Source of the DNA: Pseudomonas poae
GTDB lineage: Bacteria; Pseudomonadota; Gammaproteobacteria; Pseudomonadales; Pseudomonadaceae
DNA length: 64,000 bases
NCBI RefSeq assembly: GCF_001439785.1
Contig: NZ_JYLI01000003.1
Location: forward strand, 339,054-403,053
Direction of reading: 5' to 3'
Shown here: piece by piece, positions 41,998 through 50,544 of the stretch
Position numbering within the stretch: the first letter of the stretch is position 1
Layout: every line of letters starts with the position of its first letter
Notes under the pieces: model-generated
Database searches by the model: none
The model's input: only the letters and a program-made list of their open reading frames with translations
What the model was told of the DNA's origin: nothing
Position numbers and translations under genes: made by a program

Positions 41998-42406
41998 CTT
42001 CCTGAGTTTTACGTACTGTATAGTACGAGCAGAATCGGTTGTGGTTATATCTATTTTTCCTCAATAAGTTAGACAGTTACATAATCTAACTATTTCTATA
42101 TTTCTTCTCTTGGAACGAATGAGTGGCTGCCAACCAGCCTCACAGCGACTCCATCGCACCCTATTCGAGCGTCCGTCAGAGGTGGAGGTTAGCCTATAGC
42201 GTGGACACATCAGAAGAGCTGGTTTCACGTACAGTACGGTTTTTAACATCAGTCTTCGAAGCGGAGACTTACGTAAAAAAATGAGGGAGTAGTCGGCAGC
42301 CATGTGACGAACGGTTGTGTAGCGTTTCTAATTTTCTAGATAAAATTTACAAACTCTATAGATTGGAATCTCGGACGTGACGCATTTTTCCAAACGGATC
42401 TAAATT
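41998..42406. other. Gap upstream of the two-partner secretion operon
   Basis: The 409 bp before tpsB carry no supported gene. The sequence turns GC-richer around 42110-42300 than its surroundings, which may be a fragment of other origin. A CACGTAC-AGTACG near-palindrome lies around 42227. AT-rich DNA directly before 42407 could hold the promoter of the secretion operon. Confidence 0.35.
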
Positions 42407-44128
42407 ATGCGAGCGATATTCCATTATGGTTGTAGTCACTTGAGGCTTTTAGTTTTAGGCGGAGCTTTTTTCTGTGCTTCAGCGGCTCAAGCCCAGGTTG
42501 CGCCGGACGCGGGCCAGCTTCAGCGCCAGATAGACCAGAACCTGCAGAGGCCGGTCGTTGCACCGTCGCCAGCCGCACCGGCGCCCATTTCAGGCGCCGA
42601 TCACCGCGGGCCCAAGGTTGTTATTCGGCGTGTCGATATTGTCGGCGCCAAACTGATACCGGTTACCGAGCTTGCATCTCAACTCGACCCTTACCTTAAT
42701 CGTCCTTTGACGTTGAGTGAGGTGCAGACTGCCGCACAACAACTGGTAGGTTACTACCGCGAGCGCGGATGGTTTGTAAGAGTGCAATTGCCTACGCAGG
42801 ATGTCAGCGACGGTACGCTGCGCATCAACATCGTTGAAGGGCGCTTTGGACGTCTGCAAGTTGCACCCGGTACAGGTCGTGTCCGCAGAGATTTCGTATC
42901 CACTCTAGCGGGCCGAGATCTCAATGCTGATGAGCCGTACTCACTGTCACAACTTGAGCGCGGGCTATTGCTGGCCAACGATCTACCCGGAGTTCGGGCT
43001 GAAGGTACGCTGCGCCCAGGTCAGGCGCCGGGCACCAGTGATCTGGCGTTGCAGATCAGCGACACGCCTTTATTCGCGGGTCTCGTCGGCGCCAACAACT
43101 TTGGCAACCGTTTCACCGGGCGAGGGCAGGGCTTCGGCACCGTCAGACTCGACAATCCCAGCGGCTTCGGTGATCAACTGCAGATCAGTGGGATTCTTAG
43201 TGAGCGACTCGATTATGAGAGCGTTTCCTACAGCGCGCCTGTGGGTTATGACGGCCTGCGCGCCAGCGTCGGCTATGGTCAATTGCATTACCAACTGGGT
43301 AAAGAGTTTGCCGATTTGGACGCACGCGGCCAGAGTCGCACCCTGTATGCGAGCCTGAGCTATCCATTGTTGCGCAGCACAGAACGCAATATCACGGTGG
43401 CGCTGGACGTCAGCCATGCGCGCCTGGAAGACGAGGCCTTTGACGTCACCCTGCGCCGGCGAGATATTCAACTGGCGACGCTCGAACTGCGCGGCGACGC
43501 CAGGGATGGTTGGGGCGGTGGCGGTGTCACCGCCGCAAGACTCTCACTGGAGGGCGGGCGCGCCGCGCTGCGGATCGCCGCGGACCGTGATCAGGACGCC
43601 CAAAGCGCGGGCGTTGAAGGCGGCTTCGCTGCGCTTGGGGTCGAACTTCGCCGCGATCAGGTACTGGCTCCGGCGCTCTATCTGAGAGGGCGCTTCGCCA
43701 GTCAGCTCGCTTTCAATAACCTTGCCTCGTCGCAGCAGTTCAGCCTGGGTGGCCCCTACGGCGTGAGGGGGTATCCGGTCAACGAGGGCAGTGGCGACAG
43801 TGGTGCCCTGATGCAACTGGAACTGCATAGCCTGCTACCCATGCTGGGTATTGCGAACCTGGATGGTTATGCCTTCTTTGATGCGGGTGTCACACGCCAA
43901 CATCAGACTCCCTGGCGAGGCTGGGATACTGCAGGTAGCGGCCGTAACACCTACCCCCTTTATGCCAGCGGCGTCGGTCTTGCCTGGACCCATGCGCATG
44001 GTTTCGCCATCAATGGGATATTCGCGGTGCCGCTGGGCAACAATCCTGGTGGTACCCGAAGCGATCAAGACCAGGATGGTGGCTCGACCGGACCGCGTGT
44101 CTGGCTCACCGCCAGTCAAAGCTTCTAG
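42407..44128 (+). CDS. Two-partner secretion transporter TpsB (FhaC/ShlB family)
   Basis: A 573-residue outer-membrane transporter that exports its TpsA partner. The signal peptide ends SAAQAQ. A proline-rich linker (VVAPSPAAPAPI) is followed by a POTRA domain (VVIRRVDIVGAKLIPVTELASQ ... VQLPTQDVSDGTLRINIVEG) and a second POTRA-like region. A 16-strand barrel then carries the family motif GPYGVRGYPVNEGSGDSG in the pore loop. The C-terminus ends in Phe (ASQSF), as needed for BAM insertion. GC content is higher than in the flanking island DNA. The tpsA gene follows 45 bp downstream. Confidence 0.93.
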   Translation: MRAIFHYGCSHLRLLVLGGAFFCASAAQAQVAPDAGQLQRQIDQNLQRPVVAPSPAAPAPISGADHRGPKVVIRRVDIVGAKLIPVTELASQLDPYLNRPLTLSEVQTAAQQLVGYYRERGWFVRVQLPTQDVSDGTLRINIVEGRFGRLQVAPGTGRVRRDFVSTLAGRDLNADEPYSLSQLERGLLLANDLPGVRAEGTLRPGQAPGTSDLALQISDTPLFAGLVGANNFGNRFTGRGQGFGTVRLDNPSGFGDQLQISGILSERLDYESVSYSAPVGYDGLRASVGYGQLHYQLGKEFADLDARGQSRTLYASLSYPLLRSTERNITVALDVSHARLEDEAFDVTLRRRDIQLATLELRGDARDGWGGGGVTAARLSLEGGRAALRIAADRDQDAQSAGVEGGFAALGVELRRDQVLAPALYLRGRFASQLAFNNLASSQQFSLGGPYGVRGYPVNEGSGDSGALMQLELHSLLPMLGIANLDGYAFFDAGVTRQHQTPWRGWDTAGSGRNTYPLYASGVGLAWTHAHGFAINGIFAVPLGNNPGGTRSDQDQDGGSTGPRVWLTASQSF

Positions 44129-44173
44129 GTTCATCGACTCACAACTGCTCAGACTTTTGCGCGGGACATAACC

Positions 44174-47100
44174 ATGAAACGACAAGCCCCCCTTGCAACT
44201 CCCTGGCCTGCGGCGTCACGTGCACTGAACTGCGAACCTGCGGCGTGGTTGAGGTGGACTTTCAGGGTTAACGTCTCCTATCAAAAACCAGCGCTCCATT
44301 CAGTGCACCTGGCGATGGTGGTAAGCCTGTTGATGGTGTCCACACCTGGCGTGGCGCTTGAGCCCGGTACGCTACCAACGGGCGGGAAGGTCGTCGGCGG
44401 CCAGGCATTGCTTCAGCAGCAGGGTAATCAGCTGGTTGTCGAGCAGCATTCCGATCGTGCCATCCTTGACTGGCAATCCTTCGACATAGGTCAGAACGCA
44501 CGTGTGCGCTTCAACCAGCCAGGCGCGAATGCGACAGCGCTTAATCGTGTCACGGGCGGCGGTGGTCAATCGCTGATCCAGGGCAGCCTTTCCGCTAATG
44601 GCAGGGTGTATCTGGTCAACGGCGCAGGAGTACTCTTCGGCCCCAGCGCCCAAGTCAACACGGGAGGTCTGGTCGCCTCGACGCTGGATATTGCCAACGA
44701 GGACTTCCTGGCCGGGCGGGACCGATTCGTGCTCACAGACCAGAGCAAGGGCGAGGTTGTCAACCAAGGTCACATCAGCGCCAGGAATGGCACCGTAGCA
44801 CTGCTGGGGCGAACCGTCGGCAACACCGGCAGTATATCGGCCGATAACGGCAACGTCGTGCTCGCGGGCGGTCAGGAAGTCAGCTTCGCGGCGGGTGCCG
44901 ACGGCCATCTGCAGATTGCCGTCAGTGCGTCTGAGTTGCAGTCCAGCATCCGTAACGGCGGTGCAATCTACGCCGATGGTGGACAGATCGTACTCAATGC
45001 TCAGGGCGCCAACGCGCTCGCCTCGGCAGTGGTGAGCAATACTGGCACGCTGCAGGCTCACACGGTGGCGGAACGCGAGGGCAAGATCCTGCTATTGGCC
45101 GATCTGGAGCACGGTGGGCGTGCCGAGGTGGCCGGCACTCTGGATGCCAGCGCCATCAACGGTGGCAACGGCGGTTTCGTCGAAACGAGTGGTGCACAGG
45201 TACAGATAGCACCGGCGACTCGAGTCACTACTCAGGCGCCCAAGGGACGGACCGGCAAGTGGCTTGTCGACCCCACCGATTTCACCGTATCGGCGGGTGG
45301 CCAAGCTCAAACCACCAGCGGCATTGGTGCAGACACTCTCGTCTCCAATCTGGCCAGCACCAATATTCTTCTGCAAACTGACGCTCAAGGCAGCGAGCCT
45401 GGAGATCTGAATATCCAGGCGCCAATCAGCTGGAATGCCGCGACTACCCTGAGCCTGCTTACGTTGCGCGACCTGAATATCAATGCGCCCATCAGCGCCG
45501 TCAATGGCGGCCTGACACTGAGCATCGCGCGCAACGTTAACGTCAACGCCGCGATTGATGTGGGAACCTTTAACTTCCTGGGGGGAACCTGGATTCAAAA
45601 CAGTGCAAATTTACCAACATTTCAGGCCCATGACTTTCGCTTGAATGGCGGCTCGTTCCTGCGCGCGAACGGGGGGGATGGAAGTTCAAGCAACCCTTAC
45701 CTGCTCACCGACGTTTATGGTGTGCAGGGGATGCAAGGTTTCCTGAGCAGCCACTTCAAACTGGCCAATGATATCCAGGCTGTAGGTACCCAGAACTGGA
45801 ACTGTGATTCCTCTTGCAGTGGATTTGTGCCTATCGGCAACTTCGATCGACCTTTCACAGGCTCTTTGGATGGTGGCGGTCACCTGATCGATAAGCTTCA
45901 GGTCTCGGTCCATGCCTCCTCGCAAAGCACCAATGCTGAGGCCGGGCTGTTTGGCACTTTAGGAAGCGGGGCTCATGTTACCCACTTGGGCCTTACTGAC
46001 GGTTTTTTCTCGGCTTCCGGCGGCAATGAAAATTTTTCTGGTAGCCTCGCCGCGCGCAATTTGGGGAGTATCGAGAGCACTTATTCCACGGGTTCCGTTA
46101 CAACTGGCGACGCCAACGCGGATGCGAATTTTGCTGGAGGATTGGTAGGCAATAACACCTTCACAACGGTGAACGGTATCGTGCAAGGAGGCACTATTAG
46201 CGGCAGCTACTCCACGGCGTCAGTCATCGCGTCCGAGGGCAAAAATTCTGCATACGCGGGAGGGTTAGTCGGTACCAATGCCCAGGGAACCATCTATCGA
46301 AGTTACGCCACGGGATCTGCATCCGCCAGTGATGGTCTCGATTCGAACTATGCCGGCGGGTTGGTCGCAAACAATGTCGGTACAGTGCAGCAAAGTTACG
46401 CCTTGGGCAGCGCAACAGCCTTACGCGGTAATCGGACCTTCGTTGGCGGTTTGCTCGGGCAGCACAGTGGCAATGCCATCACCGACTCCTTCTACGCGAC
46501 CACCGATAGCTCAGGCGCGGGCATTAATAATGCGAGCAATTACAACAGCTTCGGCATCGGTAAGAGCCGGAGCGAGCTGACCACGCTCAGCACTTTCCAG
46601 AACTGGGACATCGATGCTACGGGCGGGACCGGGAGGGCTTGGCGCCTATACGAGGGGCAGACGACGCCTTTGCTGCGCAGCTTTCTCAAACCAGTGAATG
46701 CAACAGTGAACGATAATGGCCGGGTCTACGATGGGAGCACTGCAACGGTAAGCGGAAATGGTTTTACGCTATCAGCTAGCAGTGCCCAGGTCCTGGGCAC
46801 GCCGACCTATGCTAGCACCTCTGCCCGTAACGCCGGCGCCTACGCCCTGAGCATGAGTGGCCTCTACTCCGATCAGTTCGGCTACGACATCAGTTATGTC
46901 CAGGGGACATACACCATCTCCCAACGCGCGATTGGCGGTGCATTTACCGCTGACAACAAGGTCTACGACGGCACGACCACCGCCACAGTGCATGGCGGTC
47001 TCGACAGCAACACTGTCGTGGCGGGTGATGACTTGAGCGTCACCACCAGCGGTCTGTTTGCCGACAAAAACGTCGGTCAAGGCAAAGCGGTCAGCGTCCT

Positions 47101-49162
47101 CGGCAGCCTGACCGGAGCCGATGCAGGCAACTATCAATTTACTGCCCCAAGTAATGTTGTCGCGGCCATCACGCCAAGGACGATTGGCGGTGCATTCACC
47201 GCCGACAACAAGGTCTACGACGGCACGACTAGCGCCACTGTGCATGGCGGTCTCGACAGCAACACTGTCGTGGCGGGTGATGACTTGAGCGTCACCACCA
47301 ACGGCCTTTTCGCCGACAAAAACGTCGGTCAAGGCAAAGCGGTCAGCGTCCTCGGCAGCCTGACCGGAGCCGATGCAGGCAACTATCAATTTACTGCCCC
47401 AAGTAATGTTGTCGCGGCCATCACGCCAAGGACGATTGGCGGTGCATTCACCGCCGACAACAAGGTCTACGACGGCACCACTAGCGCCACTGTGCATGGC
47501 GGTCTCGACAGCAATACTGTCGTGGCGGGTGATGACTTGAACGTCACCACCAACGGCCTTTTTGCCGACAAAAACGTCGGTCAGGGCAAAGCCGTCAGCG
47601 TCCTCGGCAGTCTGACCGGAGCCGATGCGGGCAACTATCAATTTATCGCTCCGAGTAATGGCAGCGTTGTCGCCGCCATCACGCCAAGGACGATTGGCGG
47701 TGCCTTCACCGCCGACAACAAGGTCTACGACGGCACCAGCACCGCCACTGTGCATGGCGGTCTCGACAGCAATACTGTCGTGGCGGGTGATGACTTGAGC
47801 GTCACCACCAACGGTCTTTTTGCCGACAAAAACGTCGGTCAAGGCAAAGCCGTCAGCGTCCTCGGCAGTCTGACCGGAGCCGATGCGGGCAACTATCAAT
47901 TTATCGCTCCGAGTAATGGCAGCGTTGTCGCCGCCATCACGCCAAGGACGATTGGCGGTGCCTTCACCGCCGACAACAAGGTCTACGACGGCACCAGCAC
48001 CGCCACTGTGCATGGCGGTCTCGACAGCAATACTGTCGTGGCGGGTGATGACTTGAGCGTCACCACCAACGGTCTTTTTGCCGACAAAAACGTCGGTCAA
48101 GGCAAAGCCGTCAGCGTCCTCGGCAGCCTGACCGGAGCCGATGCGGGCAACTATCAATTTATCGCTCCGAGTAATGGCAGCGTTGTCGCCGCCATCACGC
48201 CAAGGACGATTGGCGGTGCCTTCACCGCCGACAACAAGGTCTACGACGGCACCACTAGCGCCACTGTGCATGGCGGTCTCGACAGCAATACTGTCGTGGC
48301 TGGTGATGACTTGAACGTCACCACCAGCGGTCTTTTCGCCGACAAAAACGTCGGTCAAGGCAAAGCCGTCAGCGTCCTCGGCAGACTGACCGGAGCCGAT
48401 GCGGGCAACTATCAATTTATCGCTCCGAGTAATGGCAGCGTTGTCGCCGCCATCACGCCAAGGACGATTGGCGGTGCATTTACCGCTGACAACAAGGTCT
48501 ATGACGGCACCACCACCGTCACAGTGCATGGCAGTCTCGACAGCAATACTGTCGTGGCGGGTGATGACTTGAACGTCACCACCAGCGGTCTTTTTGCCGA
48601 CAAGAACGTCGGTCAAGGCAAAGCCGTCAGCGTCCTCGGCAGCCTGACCGGAGCCGATGCGGGCAACTATCAATTTATCGCCCCGAGTAATGGCAGCGTT
48701 GTCGCTTCAATACTCCCGGCTACCTTGAAGATAACGGCGAACGACCAGGTTGTGCCTCCGAGCGGTCGCCCCTATTCGGGAGGTAACGGCGTCCGTTATG
48801 CCGGATTCGTGGCAGGCGAAGATGCAAACGAACTCGCTGGTCTGCCCCTGCGCTATGCAGGCTCCGCCCAAAACGCTGTTGTAGCGGGAAATTATTCTAT
48901 TGCACCGGTGGGCCCAGACACTTTCGGAAACTATGCTATCGCTTATGAGAATGGAAGTTTGCAGATCATCCCAACTTCCGTATCAAGGAACTTAGTGCCC
49001 CCTCCCGCTGGCGAAATTAAGCGTAGTCTGACCAACTCTGAAGCGATCGAGTATTTTAATTATGAGGCAATGCGACTGCAGGGCGACGATAAGTTATGGA
49101 GTGGCCGTTACGGACTGCCACTTAAATTCACTCCTGGCGGTTTCATCCATGCAGGTAAATAA
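44174..49162 (+). CDS. Two-partner secretion exoprotein TpsA (filamentous-haemagglutinin type) with YDG repeats
   Basis: A 1662-residue secreted adhesin-like protein. A long N-terminal signal region (about 60 residues, to GVALEPG) precedes the TPS haemagglutination-activity domain (LPTGGKVVGGQALL, FNQPGANATALNRVTGG, GVLFGPSAQVNTGGLVAST). A GLUG-type repeat stretch follows around residues 590-800 (AGGLVGNN, AGGLVGTN, AGGLVANN). Then come seven YDG-type modules (about residues 919-1516), an MBG-like module (ATLKITANDQVVPPSG) and a short polar tail. The protein would be exported by the TpsB encoded just upstream and probably works in attachment or biofilm. It has no known toxin domain at its end. 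Confidence 0.92.
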   Translation: MKRQAPLATPWPAASRALNCEPAAWLRWTFRVNVSYQKPALHSVHLAMVVSLLMVSTPGVALEPGTLPTGGKVVGGQALLQQQGNQLVVEQHSDRAILDWQSFDIGQNARVRFNQPGANATALNRVTGGGGQSLIQGSLSANGRVYLVNGAGVLFGPSAQVNTGGLVASTLDIANEDFLAGRDRFVLTDQSKGEVVNQGHISARNGTVALLGRTVGNTGSISADNGNVVLAGGQEVSFAAGADGHLQIAVSASELQSSIRNGGAIYADGGQIVLNAQGANALASAVVSNTGTLQAHTVAEREGKILLLADLEHGGRAEVAGTLDASAINGGNGGFVETSGAQVQIAPATRVTTQAPKGRTGKWLVDPTDFTVSAGGQAQTTSGIGADTLVSNLASTNILLQTDAQGSEPGDLNIQAPISWNAATTLSLLTLRDLNINAPISAVNGGLTLSIARNVNVNAAIDVGTFNFLGGTWIQNSANLPTFQAHDFRLNGGSFLRANGGDGSSSNPYLLTDVYGVQGMQGFLSSHFKLANDIQAVGTQNWNCDSSCSGFVPIGNFDRPFTGSLDGGGHLIDKLQVSVHASSQSTNAEAGLFGTLGSGAHVTHLGLTDGFFSASGGNENFSGSLAARNLGSIESTYSTGSVTTGDANADANFAGGLVGNNTFTTVNGIVQGGTISGSYSTASVIASEGKNSAYAGGLVGTNAQGTIYRSYATGSASASDGLDSNYAGGLVANNVGTVQQSYALGSATALRGNRTFVGGLLGQHSGNAITDSFYATTDSSGAGINNASNYNSFGIGKSRSELTTLSTFQNWDIDATGGTGRAWRLYEGQTTPLLRSFLKPVNATVNDNGRVYDGSTATVSGNGFTLSASSAQVLGTPTYASTSARNAGAYALSMSGLYSDQFGYDISYVQGTYTISQRAIGGAFTADNKVYDGTTTATVHGGLDSNTVVAGDDLSVTTSGLFADKNVGQGKAVSVLGSLTGADAGNYQFTAPSNVVAAITPRTIGGAFTADNKVYDGTTSATVHGGLDSNTVVAGDDLSVTTNGLFADKNVGQGKAVSVLGSLTGADAGNYQFTAPSNVVAAITPRTIGGAFTADNKVYDGTTSATVHGGLDSNTVVAGDDLNVTTNGLFADKNVGQGKAVSVLGSLTGADAGNYQFIAPSNGSVVAAITPRTIGGAFTADNKVYDGTSTATVHGGLDSNTVVAGDDLSVTTNGLFADKNVGQGKAVSVLGSLTGADAGNYQFIAPSNGSVVAAITPRTIGGAFTADNKVYDGTSTATVHGGLDSNTVVAGDDLSVTTNGLFADKNVGQGKAVSVLGSLTGADAGNYQFIAPSNGSVVAAITPRTIGGAFTADNKVYDGTTSATVHGGLDSNTVVAGDDLNVTTSGLFADKNVGQGKAVSVLGRLTGADAGNYQFIAPSNGSVVAAITPRTIGGAFTADNKVYDGTTTVTVHGSLDSNTVVAGDDLNVTTSGLFADKNVGQGKAVSVLGSLTGADAGNYQFIAPSNGSVVASILPATLKITANDQVVPPSGRPYSGGNGVRYAGFVAGEDANELAGLPLRYAGSAQNAVVAGNYSIAPVGPDTFGNYAIAYENGSLQIIPTSVSRNLVPPPAGEIKRSLTNSEAIEYFNYEAMRLQGDDKLWSGRYGLPLKFTPGGFIHAGK
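46931..48724 (+). repeat. Seven tandem near-identical repeats inside tpsA
   Basis: Units begin with IGGAFTADNKVYDG at 46931, 47183, 47435, 47693, 47951, 48209 and 48467. The first two units are 252 bp long. Units three to six are 258 bp, the extra six bases adding a Gly-Ser (APSNGS). The seventh passes directly into the MBG-like module. DNA identity between units is very high, including silent positions, which points to recent recombination or gene conversion. The repeat number probably varies between strains and would change adhesin length. Confidence 0.95.
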
Positions 49163-49905
49163 CTTCCCAAGATGAAAAACTGATAACGTGTCTTAAAAAC
49201 TATGTGCGAGAGTGGAGTGCCACAATGCGGCTCGATCAAGTTGTGCATTGTGATCACGTCTCTATTATCGGAAAGTTCTCTGTCAGGGCGACCACCACCA
49301 TTTACCTGAGTTAACACTGATGAGCGCGTAAAGTTTAATGGTGCGACATTGGACTTGCGATGACGAAGCCGTTTCAATTTTGCTCGAAAGCACGTTATAG
49401 CGATTTCTTTTGGAGTTGCTTTTTCACGCGAATAAAAAGTGAGTAGAACTACGACATTGAAAGAATATATAAATGCCGGATCGTTTCCTATGAGGGGTTT
49501 AATATTCGTGAATTTTTTCATTTGTCATCTACTCAGTCATGACGGAAAGTCTACATCGTGGACATCTTTCAACGTACTAATACTTCTTCGTTATGATAAA
49601 TAATCGATAAGTTCAAGAATTTTCTGGTAGACCTAAAGCTCTCAGCTGGCCATAGTTAAGCTCGGTAAGGGGTTACAGGATTATAGGACCATGGGCTTGC
49701 GATGGACTATCTATACAATTACACTATTTTTAGCCTGGGTAATTTTTATAATAATACTTGTAAAAGTTAAGGTAATGGATTCTAGTCAATAAATTCAGGT
49801 CGGCACCATGAGCGAAATATGCTGAGCTTCCTACATATAAAAATCAGAAGTCTCTCCTCATAATGGAACCTCCTGCAGAAAGAAGGTTTTTCAGCAAGCT
49901 TTGAA
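49163..49905. other. Gap between tpsA and the response-regulator gene, with palindrome-like site
   Basis: These 743 AT-rich bases contain no convincing gene. CAAGAATTTTCTGG at 49614-49627 matches 13 of 14 positions of the palindrome CCAGAATTTTCTGG seen at 38551. No strong terminator was found after tpsA. The 3' ends of tpsA and the minus-strand regulator gene face each other across this space. Confidence 0.4.
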
Positions 49906-50544
49906 TTATACGCTAAGATGAGTATTACGAGCATACTGATAAAGATCAGCATCTGATGTGATACCTAGTTTTTTCTTTGCTGAGACCTTGGTCCAACTAA
50001 CAGTCTTGATGCTTCTGGAAAGTTTCTCAGCAACTTGCGTTGGCGTCAGCCCGGTTGCTAGAAGCCGGATGACTTCTAGCTCTCTAGCTGCCAGCTTTAT
50101 ATTAGGGTTGTTGGAGTTTAATATTGATACATCAGCTAAGGCTTCACGAAAATAGGGACTTATGTAGCGTTGATTTTTAGCCGCATTTTTTATTGCCGCT
50201 ATGAGCTCGTCGTGATTTGCGTTTTTTTCTACGACTCCGAGAATTCCAAGGTTTAGAATACTTAGAATTAAACTTGGATTTTGTATTGAGGTAAGCACAA
50301 TAATTTTTAGTTGCGGGTAGAGGCGTTTGAGGCGCCTGAGCATGGTCAGTCCGTCGCGCTGGCTATGTGGCATGGCGAAGTCGGTTAATAGTAAATCACA
50401 AGGTATATCATTTAAAATGAGCTCAAGTTCTTCGGGGCTTTCTGCCTGGCCCACAATCAGTCCAAGACCATTTTTTTCAACTATAATTTTTGCTCCTAAC
50501 AAGATGATGGGGTGGTCATCCGCTATGACGATTCTAAGCTGCAT
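49906..50544 (-). CDS. RcsB/RocA-like response regulator of the alpha-fimbrial locus
   Basis: A 212-residue regulator with receiver (LRIVIADDHPIILLGAK, Asp55 in LLLTDFAMPHS, threonine in VLTSI, lysine in VVEKNA) and LuxR-type HTH (ARELEVIRLLATGLTPTQVAEKLSRSIKTVSWTKVSAKKKLG). It is clearly related to the regulator at 16573-17208. The divergent gene encodes a BvgS-like hybrid kinase, its likely phosphate source. AGGAG lies six bases before its ATG at 50544. That codon overlaps the proposed kinase start on the other strand (shared CATG). Likely target: the fimbrial operon to the right (inference from context). Confidence 0.9.
   Translation of the reverse strand: MQLRIVIADDHPIILLGAKIIVEKNGLGLIVGQAESPEELELILNDIPCDLLLTDFAMPHSQRDGLTMLRRLKRLYPQLKIIVLTSIQNPSLILSILNLGILGVVEKNANHDELIAAIKNAAKNQRYISPYFREALADVSILNSNNPNIKLAARELEVIRLLATGLTPTQVAEKLSRSIKTVSWTKVSAKKKLGITSDADLYQYARNTHLSV

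Noticed and set aside
42061..42303. Minus-strand frame of 80 codons before tpsB, and a possible intron-like hairpin near 42227
   Set aside because: The frame has an Arg-rich chance-like translation. The hairpin does not fit group II intron domain V well enough to call.
46772..48673. Long minus-strand open frame (about 630 codons) opposite the TpsA repeats
   Set aside because: It arises because the repeat unit happens to lack stops on the other strand and is multiplied seven times. It has no start signal or recognised fold.
46931..48724. Regular repeats considered as a CRISPR array
   Set aside because: Units are 252-258 bp, coding throughout and without spacers; they are protein-domain repeats. 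No CRISPR array was seen elsewhere.
49108..49521. Minus-strand frame of 137 codons overlapping the tpsA 3' end
   Set aside because: It overlaps a clear coding region, has a poor ribosome site and no recognisable sequence.
49572..49590. ACTAATAC resembling the 12-bp motif of the first fimbrial cluster
   Set aside because: Only eight bases match and the site is not upstream of a gene; expected by chance in AT-rich DNA.
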